In this document: positions 1 through 6,239 of the stretch, in pieces
Layout: each line of letters opens with the position of its first letter
Position numbering within the stretch: the first letter of the stretch is position 1
Assembly: GCF_934372025.1 (NCBI RefSeq)
Contig: NZ_CAKROJ010000090.1
Location: forward strand, 1 to 6,239
Reading direction: 5' to 3'
Source: an uncultured Blautia sp.
GTDB taxonomy: Bacteria; Bacillota; Clostridia; Lachnospirales; Lachnospiraceae
DNA: 6,239 bases
Notes under the pieces: generated by a model
Database searches by the model: none
What the model was told of the DNA's origin: nothing
What the model saw: the letters and a program-made list of their open reading frames with translations, nothing else
Position numbers and translations under genes: made by a program

Positions 1-685
1 TATGGGCCCACACGATTACGATCAGCGCTTCTATATAACGTGCGATCACGGTTGCCAGTGCCGCACCGACAACACCCATCTTCGGGATCGGACCAAGACC
101 AAAGATCAGAATATAATCCAGGACTGCATTAATCCCAACTGCAGCAAAGCTCGCGATCATAGGAATCAGCGTCTGACCGGTTTCTTTTATGTTCGTCGCA
201 TAAGACTGATTTATCGCAAACGGAATCAGTCCGATCATCATAATTGCAAGATATTCCAGGCCATACTGCAGGGCAGCTTCTGTCGCTCCGCTGCCCGTTG
301 TATCTGTCAGATATAACGAGATCAGTGTTGAGCCTTTTGTCATAAACAGGAGTATTGTAGCCGCCGTCATAGTCAGTGACGCATATAACTTAAACCGGAA
401 GGAATGCATATGTCCTTTGTGGTTTCCCTTGCCAAAATACTGTGCTCCAAAAATACTTGCTGCCGATACTGCCCCAAAGATTGCCAGGTTGTACACAAAG
501 ATCAGCTGATTGACGATGGCCACTCCTGACATCGGTTCCGTTCCCAGCTGTCCTACCATAATGTTATCGAGAAAGCTAACCAGATTTGTGATAGCATTCT
601 GCAGGATCATTGGCAGTGCAAGACACAGATATCTCTTATAAAAAGATGCACTGCCAATATATTTTTCTTTGAAATGTGTTAACAT
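1..685 (-). CDS. MATE family efflux transporter, N-terminal half (partial at window edge)
   Basis: This is an integral membrane antiporter of the multidrug and toxic compound extrusion family, expected to export organic cations or drugs in exchange for Na+ or H+. The reading frame is open from an ATG at 685 to the window edge, giving 228 residues; family members usually have about 450, so roughly the first half is present. Typical MATE features are visible: LALPMILQNAITNLVSF (residues 22-38), DNIMVGQLG (40-48), GAVSAASIFGAQYFGKGN (71-88), and NAVLDYILIFGLGPIPKMG (186-204) followed by VGAALATVIAR (206-216). Several hydrophobic segments alternate with short polar loops, consistent with about six helices of the first lobe. 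The start is supported by an AAAGG site that overlaps the stop of the upstream phosphoesterase gene, so the two are almost certainly cotranscribed and perhaps translationally coupled. The family call is firm; the substrate cannot be read from sequence. Confidence 0.93.
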   Translation of the reverse strand, partial: MLTHFKEKYIGSASFYKRYLCLALPMILQNAITNLVSFLDNIMVGQLGTEPMSGVAIVNQLIFVYNLAIFGAVSAASIFGAQYFGKGNHKGHMHSFRFKLYASLTMTAATILLFMTKGSTLISLYLTDTTGSGATEAALQYGLEYLAIMMIGLIPFAINQSYATNIKETGQTLIPMIASFAAVGINAVLDYILIFGLGPIPKMGVVGAALATVIARYIEALIVIVWAH

Positions 686-690
686 AGTTA

Positions 691-700
691 CTTTTCCTTT
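691..700 (-). promoter_or_regulatory. Ribosome binding site of the MATE gene, overlapping the upstream stop
   Basis: On the minus strand this reads AAAGGAAAAG, with the first A shared with the TAA stop codon of the phosphoesterase gene (700-702) and the ATG five bases further on at 685. The arrangement suggests that ribosomes finishing the upstream gene may help start the MATE gene. Coupling is inferred from spacing only. Confidence 0.7.
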
Positions 701-2664
701 TATTTTTCTTTTTTCCTGTTTTTCTTCTTTCTTATCTTTCGAACGACTTTGCGGATCAGGACTGTCACAAGAACAATCATTAGAATTATGATCAGAGCGA
801 CCGACACTATGATTGCCGTGAATTTATTCGGATTTTTTATCAGACTGATTATATTTTTACTGTCATCCACGACTTTGCGTCCATGTGTTGTCGCATAATA
901 TTCTGAGACATTCGCAATGCCATCTCCGTCTGTATCTTCAAAGGACTGCATATATCTTGCGATCGCATCCCATGCTTTTAATTCTCTGTCACCTTCCATG
1001 ACCGCCTGATCTTCCAGATTTTCAATTGGATTTCCATCCTTGTCCTTTGGCTCAAGAGACAGAAGTCCGTATGACATTTTCATCACGGAACCAAGCATCT
1101 GTCCGGTGTAAAGATCTGTCACAACATGATACAGCTTGTCATCCTGGATTTCTGTTCTCTCTCCGTCTGCTCTTGTCAGATAGCAGTCTGTTACCTTATT
1201 CAGGATCATTCGATGCGGGTTGTATGTAAAATTCAGTCCGCTGCAATAAAGTCTTGCAGTTGTCATAAAATCAGAAACGGAAGCATCCACTTCTGCTGCC
1301 AGCTTCAGTTCTTTTCCTGTCAGATAGGCATTGATCAGTGGATATCCGGCTACTCCGTCTTTTCCGATTCCCAGAGAGAATGAGTTGAAAACATCTTCTA
1401 CGGTAATGTCACCCTTTGTATATGTATCACGCACAGTTCCGCTTGGGACGACCGCCACGTCTACAGGATCTCCGTCATAATACGCGGAGTTCTCCACAGC
1501 ATATACATATGCATCAGACATGATGTCACCAAGATTCAGTTCCTCATGCTTCGTGCCCATTTCTTCCAGACTGTTAAATTCAATGTCATTCTCAGCAAGA
1601 ACTTCTTTTCTTGTATAACCAAAATCTGCCAGATAATTCGTATCTACTTTATCCATTAATGCATCGATCTGTTTCTGGGTTTCCTGATCCGCCTCTACCT
1701 CTTCCGATACGGGAATCAGCTCATAAGAACTCAGATCCCAGCGTCCGTCGGAATTCTGGGTCATCGAAAGGGAACCAAGATTTTTTCCGTATTCCCCGCA
1801 GGACACAATATAGGTGTTTCCGTGCTGAATTGCCTCCGGAAGTTCTGAATGTGTATGTCCGCTGATGATCAGGTCGATATCCGGAACCGCCTTTGCAAGG
1901 AGCTCGTCTTCAGACTTATTCTCATCATCCCAGGTTCCACTGTGAGAAACGCAGGCGATCATGTCTGCTTCTTCGTTTTTCTTGATTTCTTCGACGGTTT
2001 TCTTTACTGCTTCTACAGGATCTTTGAATAATAATTCACAGGTCGGTGCGCATTCCAGGGCATCTTTTCCGAAAACACCGACAACTGCGATCTTCACGTC
2101 ACCCTTCTGAACCATTACATAATCCTTCACACCATAGGTTTCAAATGCTGACTGTATCTGTTTCTGGCCGTCGCTCAGACCAGCCTTTTCCATGCTCTCC
2201 CAGTCCACATTGCAAACTACGATCTCAGGCAGCGTCTCACCGGAGCTTTTGGCTGCCTCCAGCATATTTGCCAGACCTTTGGAACGATAATCAAATTCAT
2301 GATTGCCAAACGTGGTCACATCGTAACCAAGAGATCCAAGCATCCGAAGCTCCGCTGCCTCTGTATCATATACTGTCTGGACCAGTGTTCCCATTGAGAA
2401 ATCACCGCCATCCAGTATAAGCGTGTCCGGATCTTCTTTCTTTTTTTCATTGATCAGCGTTTTAATTTTTGCAAATCCACCTACTTCTTTTTGTTCTCCA
2501 TTTACAATTGTCGAGAAGCTGTCCAAGTGGGAATGCGTGTCATGCGTAAACAGGACATCTATCTGTTTTGTGCTGTCTGCCGCCTTCACCGGAACATCCA
2601 TCACAGGCAAAAGCAAAACTGCGACAGCAAGCATGACTGACAGAATTTTTTTCCATTTTTTCAT
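700..2664 (-). CDS. Secreted, membrane-anchored 5'-nucleotidase/UshA-family metallophosphoesterase
   Basis: This 654-residue extracellular phosphoesterase of the 5'-nucleotidase / 2',3'-cyclic phosphodiesterase family would hydrolyse phosphate esters, probably of nucleotides, outside the membrane. A signal peptide covers residues 1-28 (basic MKKWKK, hydrophobic core, VKA-A cleavage-like site). The dinuclear-metal catalytic domain (about 35-300) has every expected motif: HDTHSHL with D42 and H44, LDGGD with D88, GNHEFD at 120-125, H241 in VSHSG, and GHTH at 269-272. The 5'-nucleotidase C-terminal domain (about 340-560) is recognisable at LNLGDIMSDAY, SGTVR and ITVEDVFNSF, but I do not find the usual GGDGF-type substrate motif. 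An EF-hand-like loop follows (D577, D579, D581, G582, E588), then one membrane helix (615-637) and a strongly basic tail (638-654), with no LPxTG motif. AAAGGAAG lies six bases before the ATG. The gene has its own promoter and is followed closely by the MATE gene. Family assignment is firm; nucleotide specificity is uncertain. Confidence 0.93.
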   Translation of the reverse strand: MKKWKKILSVMLAVAVLLLPVMDVPVKAADSTKQIDVLFTHDTHSHLDSFSTIVNGEQKEVGGFAKIKTLINEKKKEDPDTLILDGGDFSMGTLVQTVYDTEAAELRMLGSLGYDVTTFGNHEFDYRSKGLANMLEAAKSSGETLPEIVVCNVDWESMEKAGLSDGQKQIQSAFETYGVKDYVMVQKGDVKIAVVGVFGKDALECAPTCELLFKDPVEAVKKTVEEIKKNEEADMIACVSHSGTWDDENKSEDELLAKAVPDIDLIISGHTHSELPEAIQHGNTYIVSCGEYGKNLGSLSMTQNSDGRWDLSSYELIPVSEEVEADQETQKQIDALMDKVDTNYLADFGYTRKEVLAENDIEFNSLEEMGTKHEELNLGDIMSDAYVYAVENSAYYDGDPVDVAVVPSGTVRDTYTKGDITVEDVFNSFSLGIGKDGVAGYPLINAYLTGKELKLAAEVDASVSDFMTTARLYCSGLNFTYNPHRMILNKVTDCYLTRADGERTEIQDDKLYHVVTDLYTGQMLGSVMKMSYGLLSLEPKDKDGNPIENLEDQAVMEGDRELKAWDAIARYMQSFEDTDGDGIANVSEYYATTHGRKVVDDSKNIISLIKNPNKFTAIIVSVALIIILMIVLVTVLIRKVVRKIRKKKNRKKEK

Positions 2665-2704
2665 AAACTACTTCCTTTCATTTCGAACTTTTTTACCTGA
2701 TTTG

Positions 2705-2734
2705 AGTATACGTGATTTCCACCATGTTTGTCAC
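2705..2734 (-). promoter_or_regulatory. Candidate sigma-A-type promoter of the phosphoesterase-MATE unit
   Basis: On the minus strand a GTGACA box (2729-2734, five of six to TTGACA) is separated by 18 bases from TATACT (2705-2710, five of six to TATAAT). Transcription would start near 2698, giving a leader of roughly 34 bases before the ATG at 2664. It lies just downstream of the ligase terminator, where a new promoter is expected. The inverted repeat at 2707-2739 covers both boxes, so it is likely regulated. Confidence 0.65.
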
Positions 2735-2739
2735 GTATA
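2707..2739. repeat. Perfect 9-bp inverted repeat over the promoter (candidate operator)
   Basis: The arms tatacgtga (2707-2715) and tcacgtata (2731-2739) are exact reverse complements separated by 15 bases, with repeat centres 24 bp apart, slightly over two helical turns. On the minus strand one arm holds most of the -10 box and the other most of the -35 box. This geometry suits a dimeric or tetrameric regulator that blocks or positions RNA polymerase. Which protein binds is unknown; the helix-turn-helix protein encoded at 4649-6154 is one candidate. Confidence 0.5.
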
Positions 2740-2746
2740 ATAAATC

Positions 2747-2768
2747 AAAAAAATGCCCCTTCCGGGCA
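2747..2768 (-). terminator. Rho-independent terminator after the ligase gene
   Basis: On the minus strand a TGCCC/GGGCA stem with loop GGAAG (2754-2768) is followed directly by seven T residues (2747-2753). It sits about 57 bases past the ligase stop and just before the next promoter. A run of six A residues on its upstream side (complement of 2774-2779) could extend the stem through a 5-base bulge, and also provides a T-run for the plus strand, so it may act in both directions. The five-pair GC core is short but the T-run is strong. Confidence 0.7.
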
Positions 2769-2798
2769 GCAGGTTTTTTATTTCACTTGTCTGCCTGG
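2762..2798 (-). other. Alternative stem that would compete with the terminator
   Basis: On the minus strand CCAGGCAG (2791-2798) can pair with CTGCCCGG (2762-2769) with one A-C mismatch, around a 21-base loop. The second arm contains the TGCCC half of the terminator stem, so the two folds are mutually exclusive. This resembles an antiterminator/terminator pair in the 3' region of the ligase transcript. It was found by eye, without folding energies, and could be chance. Confidence 0.25.
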
Positions 2799-2824
2799 AA
2801 AAGAGCATCTCTGAAAAAGAGAAA

Positions 2825-4573
2825 TTATTTATTAAATTTTCCCGCTTCAATATCATGGATCAATCCGATACGATTGGTTTTGAAATGGAAGAACGGACGC
2901 TCCGGAAGAGCAATAATGTCAACCGGCTGCATATAGTCTTCCAGACTTTCTTTTACTTTTTCACGAATATCATCAACGGTATAACCTTTATTAAGTACTA
3001 CAAACAAATATGGAATAAAGCATCTGTGATGTTCCGGATCCTGCACGATAACAAAAAACTCATCATCGATTCCTTCTACTTCTGCATCTGCAAGACGGTT
3101 TTCCATCGGCAGTGTTGCCAGTGAACCTCCGCCGTATCTTGGTGCTTCGCCCCTTGTCAGAGCATAGATTGTTCCATCTTCTGTCATATAACCGATGTCA
3201 CCGGTATGCAGCCACCGACTGCCATCTTCATGGATTTTGATCGTTCTTTCTGTTGCTGCCGAATCATCGTATCCCATCATTGTTCCCGGACCACACTGAC
3301 AGATTTCTCCCATCGTGTTATACGTCAGTTCTTCATCTGTTCCCGGTTTAAAAATAGAAATCGTTGTAAGAGGCATCGGTATACCTACGTTTCCATCTTT
3401 TATCGGATGAGCTGTTAATGGCAATGACATGTTTGATCCGGCTTCACTGCATCCGTAACCAGTTGTAAAACGAGCTTTGCAATGATGATCTTCCAGAAAT
3501 TTCTGAGCTCTTTTTAACTGATTGTTGTTGTAAGCCTCACAGCCGGCACCTGCGGAAAACAGATGAGACATATCATAGTCATCCGGTACACGTCCGTTTC
3601 TCATGACAATTTCAATAAACATCGGAATCAATGGCCAGCAGTTTGGTCGATAATGCATCATTTCCAGATCAACATCTTCCGGTGCAACAAATGGACTCAG
3701 GATCAGAAGTTTATCAGATGCCAACGGCATCAGAAGCATCGCAACAACCACCGCTACCAGTGATGGAGTCAGCTGTGTGACCAGCCAGGTCGGACGGAAT
3801 TCTGAAGAAGCGCCATAGAAATTCATCTGATGCATATTGCCAATCATTGTGTGTGCAGAATGGATCACCTGCTTAGATGGTCCTGTTGAACCACTTGTAT
3901 AGGCCCTGAACAGCGGTCTGTCAATGTTTTTCTCTGCCTCCACAATACCTGAAAACTGCTCTCCCTCAGAAATAAAGGCATCCCACGACATTGTATAAGG
4001 TCCATAGGCAGGATAGTCGGTATAAAGAGATTCCAGATAGTTCCAGCAGTAATCCGGCAGCCCGGTTCTCATGGCACTGCGGATCGGACTTAACAAGACT
4101 GCTCCTCGAATGCCGGCTTCCTTGCGGTATCTGTTTAAATCCTCATGTGAAAGAAAATCATGTGCAATGATCATTTTGGCTCCGGATTTCTTGACTGCCT
4201 CTATGTTTTCCTCAAGTGTGTTATCTCTGCAGAGAACAGATGCCCCTATCTTTTCTGCTGCCAAAAGCAGATAAATAAATTCAGGAACGGCTCTCAGGAA
4301 AATCGGAATCTGATCTCCCTCTCCAAATCCGATTGCACGCAGAGCTCTTGCAGTCAGATCAACCTGCTCTTTTACTTCCTTCCACTGTATATCTCGTCCA
4401 TAATAATGTATCGCTGTCACATCATCACCAGGACATCTCTCCATAAGATATTCATAAACTGTCTGTTCCGGAATCGCAAGCCCCTGTATCAGCTGTGGCG
4501 GATAATACTGCATCCATGGTTTGTCAATACTCGGTTTTCCAGTCATTTTATTCATAACAATTTCCCCTTTCAT
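2825..4573 (-). CDS. Divergent AMP-forming adenylate ligase (acyl-CoA synthetase-like)
   Basis: This cytoplasmic enzyme of the ANL (acyl-CoA synthetase / NRPS adenylation / luciferase) superfamily would activate a carboxylic acid with ATP to an acyl-AMP, then probably pass it to CoA or another acceptor. Over 582 residues the visible core motifs are the phosphate-binding loop YTSGSTGPSK (225-234), YGCSEAG (373-379) for the A5 aromatic-Gly-x-x-Glu motif, and HTGD (456-459) for A7. The hinge/A8 region is unusual: TRGEAPRYGGGSLATLPMEN (473-492), with E476 near the normal hinge Asp. A10 reads PERPFFHFKTNRIG (557-570), keeping a likely catalytic Lys565 but not the usual GK pair. There is no carrier domain or membrane helix. 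Two starts are possible: ATG 4573 (AGGAAG three bases upstream) or ATG 4555 (AAAGGGGAAA upstream, better spaced, six residues shorter). It lies 75 bases after the regulator gene on the same strand and ends at a terminator. Superfamily firm; substrate unknown. Confidence 0.88.
   Translation of the reverse strand: MKGEIVMNKMTGKPSIDKPWMQYYPPQLIQGLAIPEQTVYEYLMERCPGDDVTAIHYYGRDIQWKEVKEQVDLTARALRAIGFGEGDQIPIFLRAVPEFIYLLLAAEKIGASVLCRDNTLEENIEAVKKSGAKMIIAHDFLSHEDLNRYRKEAGIRGAVLLSPIRSAMRTGLPDYCWNYLESLYTDYPAYGPYTMSWDAFISEGEQFSGIVEAEKNIDRPLFRAYTSGSTGPSKQVIHSAHTMIGNMHQMNFYGASSEFRPTWLVTQLTPSLVAVVVAMLLMPLASDKLLILSPFVAPEDVDLEMMHYRPNCWPLIPMFIEIVMRNGRVPDDYDMSHLFSAGAGCEAYNNNQLKRAQKFLEDHHCKARFTTGYGCSEAGSNMSLPLTAHPIKDGNVGIPMPLTTISIFKPGTDEELTYNTMGEICQCGPGTMMGYDDSAATERTIKIHEDGSRWLHTGDIGYMTEDGTIYALTRGEAPRYGGGSLATLPMENRLADAEVEGIDDEFFVIVQDPEHHRCFIPYLFVVLNKGYTVDDIREKVKESLEDYMQPVDIIALPERPFFHFKTNRIGLIHDIEAGKFNK
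4561..4570 (-). promoter_or_regulatory. Second Shine-Dalgarno site supporting a ligase start at 4555
   Basis: The minus strand reads AAAGGGGAAA with eight bases between the GGGG and the ATG at 4555. The site lies inside the first codons of the longer reading frame that begins at 4573, whose own AGGAAG site (4577-4582) is only three bases from its ATG. The protein start is therefore ambiguous by six residues. Confidence 0.45.
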
Positions 4574-4596
4574 ATTCTTCCTGAGTAAGATGGGGA
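4563..4596 (-). other. Possible leader hairpin masking the second ligase ribosome site
   Basis: On the minus strand TCCCC (4592-4596) can pair with GGGGA (4563-4567), and inside it TCTT can pair with AAGA around the first AGGAAG site. The fold would hide the GGGG of the ribosome site for ATG 4555. The pairing is short and has an uneven internal loop, so it is weak evidence for translational control. The rest of the gap to the regulator stop at 4649 is AT-rich; I see no clear terminator there, and only a poor -10-like TATGTT without a good -35 box. Confidence 0.2.
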
Positions 4597-4648
4597 CAGT
4601 TTAACATAGAAAAAAATGAACGGACTTGAATTCTTATGATAAATAGCG

Positions 4649-6154
4649 TTAAAAATTGAATGAGATATCTGTCTGAATCTCTGTATTATGAATCATATGG
4701 TCAAAAAATCTCTGTTGCTCTGCCGACTCTGACAGGCATCTTTCATCTTGAATATTCCATATATCCTGGAAAAACCTGTCAAAAATACTCGTCATTTCCG
4801 GATGAGTGAACAATGCCAGATTATTTTTTCTGTTCTCTGTTTTGGATATTAAGTAAGAATTGCTGTCCGAAAGGAAAATGCATTGTGTCATCTCATACTG
4901 ATAATCCGTCGTCAGTCGTCCACTGAGCAATTTTATCTCCAGAGGGTTTTCTCCATTTTTGCACAGCGACTGTAAATACCTCAGATAAGCTTTTACCTGT
5001 GCCAATGAAAGCCTGATCGGATAGCCAAAAAAGTTGACTTCTTTTTCAATCACGAGCTGTGCAATGGATTCTTTGCAAAAAATGACTCTAGATGGACTTT
5101 CTGCCAATACTTTCCGGGTCAGTGCATGCAGATACCGCAGCTGTGCTTCTTCTATTTTACTTTGTTCATCCTCATGTACGCTTTTTTTCAGAGTCTCCAG
5201 CAGTTCTTCAAATAATTCATCCGGCAGAAAATGCTCTGTCAGATGTCCTATATACCAGTTCCTGTTCATAGCAAGCATCGAACGCTGATAAATGTGTTCC
5301 ATGATCGATTCGTCAATTGTTGACGGGCGATAAAGCAAAGCATCTCTTGTGCACGATTCACGCAGAGTCTCAAACATACTCCGGCAATGCGAAGCCTCTG
5401 TACTGACATTGACAGCCATGCATCTTTTTTCATCCACCAGCATACCGCTGATCATAAACTCATCCTGAACAGAAAAAATCATCCTTCCTGCAGCCTGACT
5501 GCTTTTGTATAATCGAAAGTCAACTCTTGACATATCTGATATGACATTCATCAAAAACACGGTATCTTCTATAACATTCATTTTTTCAGGCTGAATATGA
5601 ATGAGCAGGGAAAAATGGACATCCGGATACGCTCTGTATACTTCTCTTCGCATACTTCCCTGTATGATCTGCATACGGTATTCATGTTTTAAAGCCATCA
5701 GATCCATCTCTGCCGCAATGTTCAACTGTTTCACACGTCTGAGCACCGGATGATGCATCTTCACAATATACTGGGCAGGACTTAAAGTCATAAAAAAGCT
5801 CATCTTCGGCGCAACCAATGTACCATATGTTTTCTGTAATTCCATCACATAATTATATTCTGCCTCTAAATTGTCATAGATTACAGCCTGCAGTTCTTCA
5901 CAGTCTGTAATCTGATAATTTGCACTCAGCGTTTCCATCCCGCTCTGCGTGCTCTGTCTGACAATTTCCTGACTGATTCCCCGAAGCACCTTCTGTTTTG
6001 TTTTTTCAGCCGGAAGTATTCGCCCTGTAATCCATTTGCTGATATAACTCGGATCATATCGAAGTGCTGCTGCCAGAGAAGAATTCTTAACTTCTCCCAT
6101 ATTGATCAGTTGTTCCAACAAAATACTGAAACGGTTTTTTTCTGTTGTTTCCAT
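4649..6154 (-). CDS. Xre-type helix-turn-helix protein with unrecognised C-terminal domain
   Basis: A probable transcriptional regulator of 501 residues, of which I recognise only the N-terminus. Residues 6-60 resemble a Cro/C1-type DNA-binding domain: SSLAAALRY (25-33) as helix 2, then DP, and SYISKWITG (36-44) as recognition helix, followed by RILPAEKTKQKVL. The remaining 440 or so residues are soluble-looking, mixed alpha/beta, with no membrane helix or clear repeats, and I assign no family. Visible landmarks are a hydrophobic-aromatic stretch near 115-135, an acidic helical part near 310-350 and a C-terminal SIFDRFFQDIWN (456-467), a pattern like the helix closing ligand-sensing domains in some bacterial and archaeal regulators (weak inference). 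The frame opens upstream at a GTG (6187), but AAGGAGG six to seven bases before ATG 6154, and a promoter predicted to start transcription near 6184, make 6154 the start. It precedes the ligase gene and may control it. Confidence 0.8.
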   Translation of the reverse strand: METTEKNRFSILLEQLINMGEVKNSSLAAALRYDPSYISKWITGRILPAEKTKQKVLRGISQEIVRQSTQSGMETLSANYQITDCEELQAVIYDNLEAEYNYVMELQKTYGTLVAPKMSFFMTLSPAQYIVKMHHPVLRRVKQLNIAAEMDLMALKHEYRMQIIQGSMRREVYRAYPDVHFSLLIHIQPEKMNVIEDTVFLMNVISDMSRVDFRLYKSSQAAGRMIFSVQDEFMISGMLVDEKRCMAVNVSTEASHCRSMFETLRESCTRDALLYRPSTIDESIMEHIYQRSMLAMNRNWYIGHLTEHFLPDELFEELLETLKKSVHEDEQSKIEEAQLRYLHALTRKVLAESPSRVIFCKESIAQLVIEKEVNFFGYPIRLSLAQVKAYLRYLQSLCKNGENPLEIKLLSGRLTTDYQYEMTQCIFLSDSNSYLISKTENRKNNLALFTHPEMTSIFDRFFQDIWNIQDERCLSESAEQQRFFDHMIHNTEIQTDISFNF

Positions 6155-6160
6155 TCGCTG

Positions 6161-6168
6161 CCCTCCTT
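6161..6168 (-). promoter_or_regulatory. Shine-Dalgarno site fixing the regulator start at 6154
   Basis: The minus strand reads AAGGAGGG, an almost ideal ribosome site, with six bases (CAGCGA) before the ATG at 6154. No comparable site precedes the in-frame GTG at 6187. The 11 residues that the longer frame would add include the codons of this site. Confidence 0.88.
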
Positions 6169-6190
6169 CAGTACAAATATTTTTCACTTT

Positions 6191-6219
6191 ATTATACTCT
6201 CCGTCTATTTTCTCATCAA
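6191..6219 (-). promoter_or_regulatory. Sigma-A-type promoter of the regulator gene
   Basis: On the minus strand TTGATG (6214-6219, four of six to consensus) is followed after 17 bases by a perfect TATAAT (6191-6196). The predicted transcript starts near 6184 and has a leader of about 30 bases before ATG 6154. It probably also serves the ligase gene, since no strong promoter or terminator is seen between the two. Confidence 0.75.
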
Positions 6220-6239
6220 TGCCAATTTGTTGTCATATA

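Noticed and set aside
2..316. Open frame of 104 codons on the plus strand
   Set aside because: It lies antisense to the MATE gene, is rich in Cys, His and Arg as expected of a shadow frame, and has no ribosome site because its start is at the window edge.
2046..2420. Open frame of 124 codons on the plus strand
   Set aside because: It is antisense to the conserved metal-binding motifs of the phosphoesterase, has a low-complexity Ser/Pro/His-rich composition, and shows no ribosome site.
2808..2822. Small hairpin TCTCT/AGAGA just after the ligase stop
   Set aside because: The stem is only five pairs and has no adjoining T-run; the better terminator is at 2747-2768.
4160..4588. Open frame of 142 codons on the plus strand
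   Set aside because: It is antisense to the N-terminal part of the ligase, its composition is that of a shadow frame, and it lacks promoter and ribosome signals.
303..5250. Recurrent ctgtcagat-like words across the window
   Set aside because: They fall in different genes and sequence contexts, without regular spacing, and most are explained by codons for common residue pairs; they do not form a repeat array.
6155..6187. Upstream GTG start that would extend the regulator by 11 residues
   Set aside because: The extension contains the AAGGAGG ribosome site for ATG 6154, and the predicted transcript start lies downstream of the GTG.

Overview
The window looks like a chromosomal segment of a low-to-moderate GC Firmicute. 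Clostridia, and probably a gut Lachnospiraceae-type bacterium, fit best. The basis is purine-rich Shine-Dalgarno sites (AAGGAGG, AAAGGAAG), a Lys/Glu-rich proteome, a Gram-positive signal peptide and C-terminal membrane anchor, and the style of the MATE and nucleotidase proteins. The assignment is by recognition only; no database was searched. There are no tRNA, rRNA, CRISPR, insertion-sequence or phage signatures.

All four protein genes lie on the minus strand and read right to left. (1) At 4649-6154 is a regulator of about 501 residues with an N-terminal Xre/Cro-type helix-turn-helix and a large unrecognised C-terminal region. It has a good sigma-A-type promoter at 6191-6219 and an AAGGAGG site that fixes its start at 6154 rather than at an upstream GTG. 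(2) After 75 bases without a convincing terminator comes a divergent AMP-forming adenylate ligase (2825-4573). It ends at a rho-independent terminator (2747-2768). (3) A separate promoter, wrapped in a perfect 9-bp inverted repeat, drives a secreted, membrane-anchored 5'-nucleotidase/UshA-like metallophosphoesterase (700-2664). (4) Fourteen bases downstream begins a MATE-family multidrug/cation antiporter (685 down to 1), cut by the window edge at about half length.

There are thus two likely transcription units: regulator-ligase, and phosphoesterase-MATE. The regulator may control the ligase, and possibly the second unit through the dyad at 2707-2739, but this is inference. The points most worth following are the dyad over the nucleotidase promoter, the diverged C-terminal substrate region and EF-hand-plus-anchor tail of the nucleotidase, the unusual motifs of the ligase, the unassigned effector domain of the regulator, and a possible terminator/antiterminator pair between the two units. 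I see no clearly new multi-gene system; the regulator-ligase pair is the nearest candidate.
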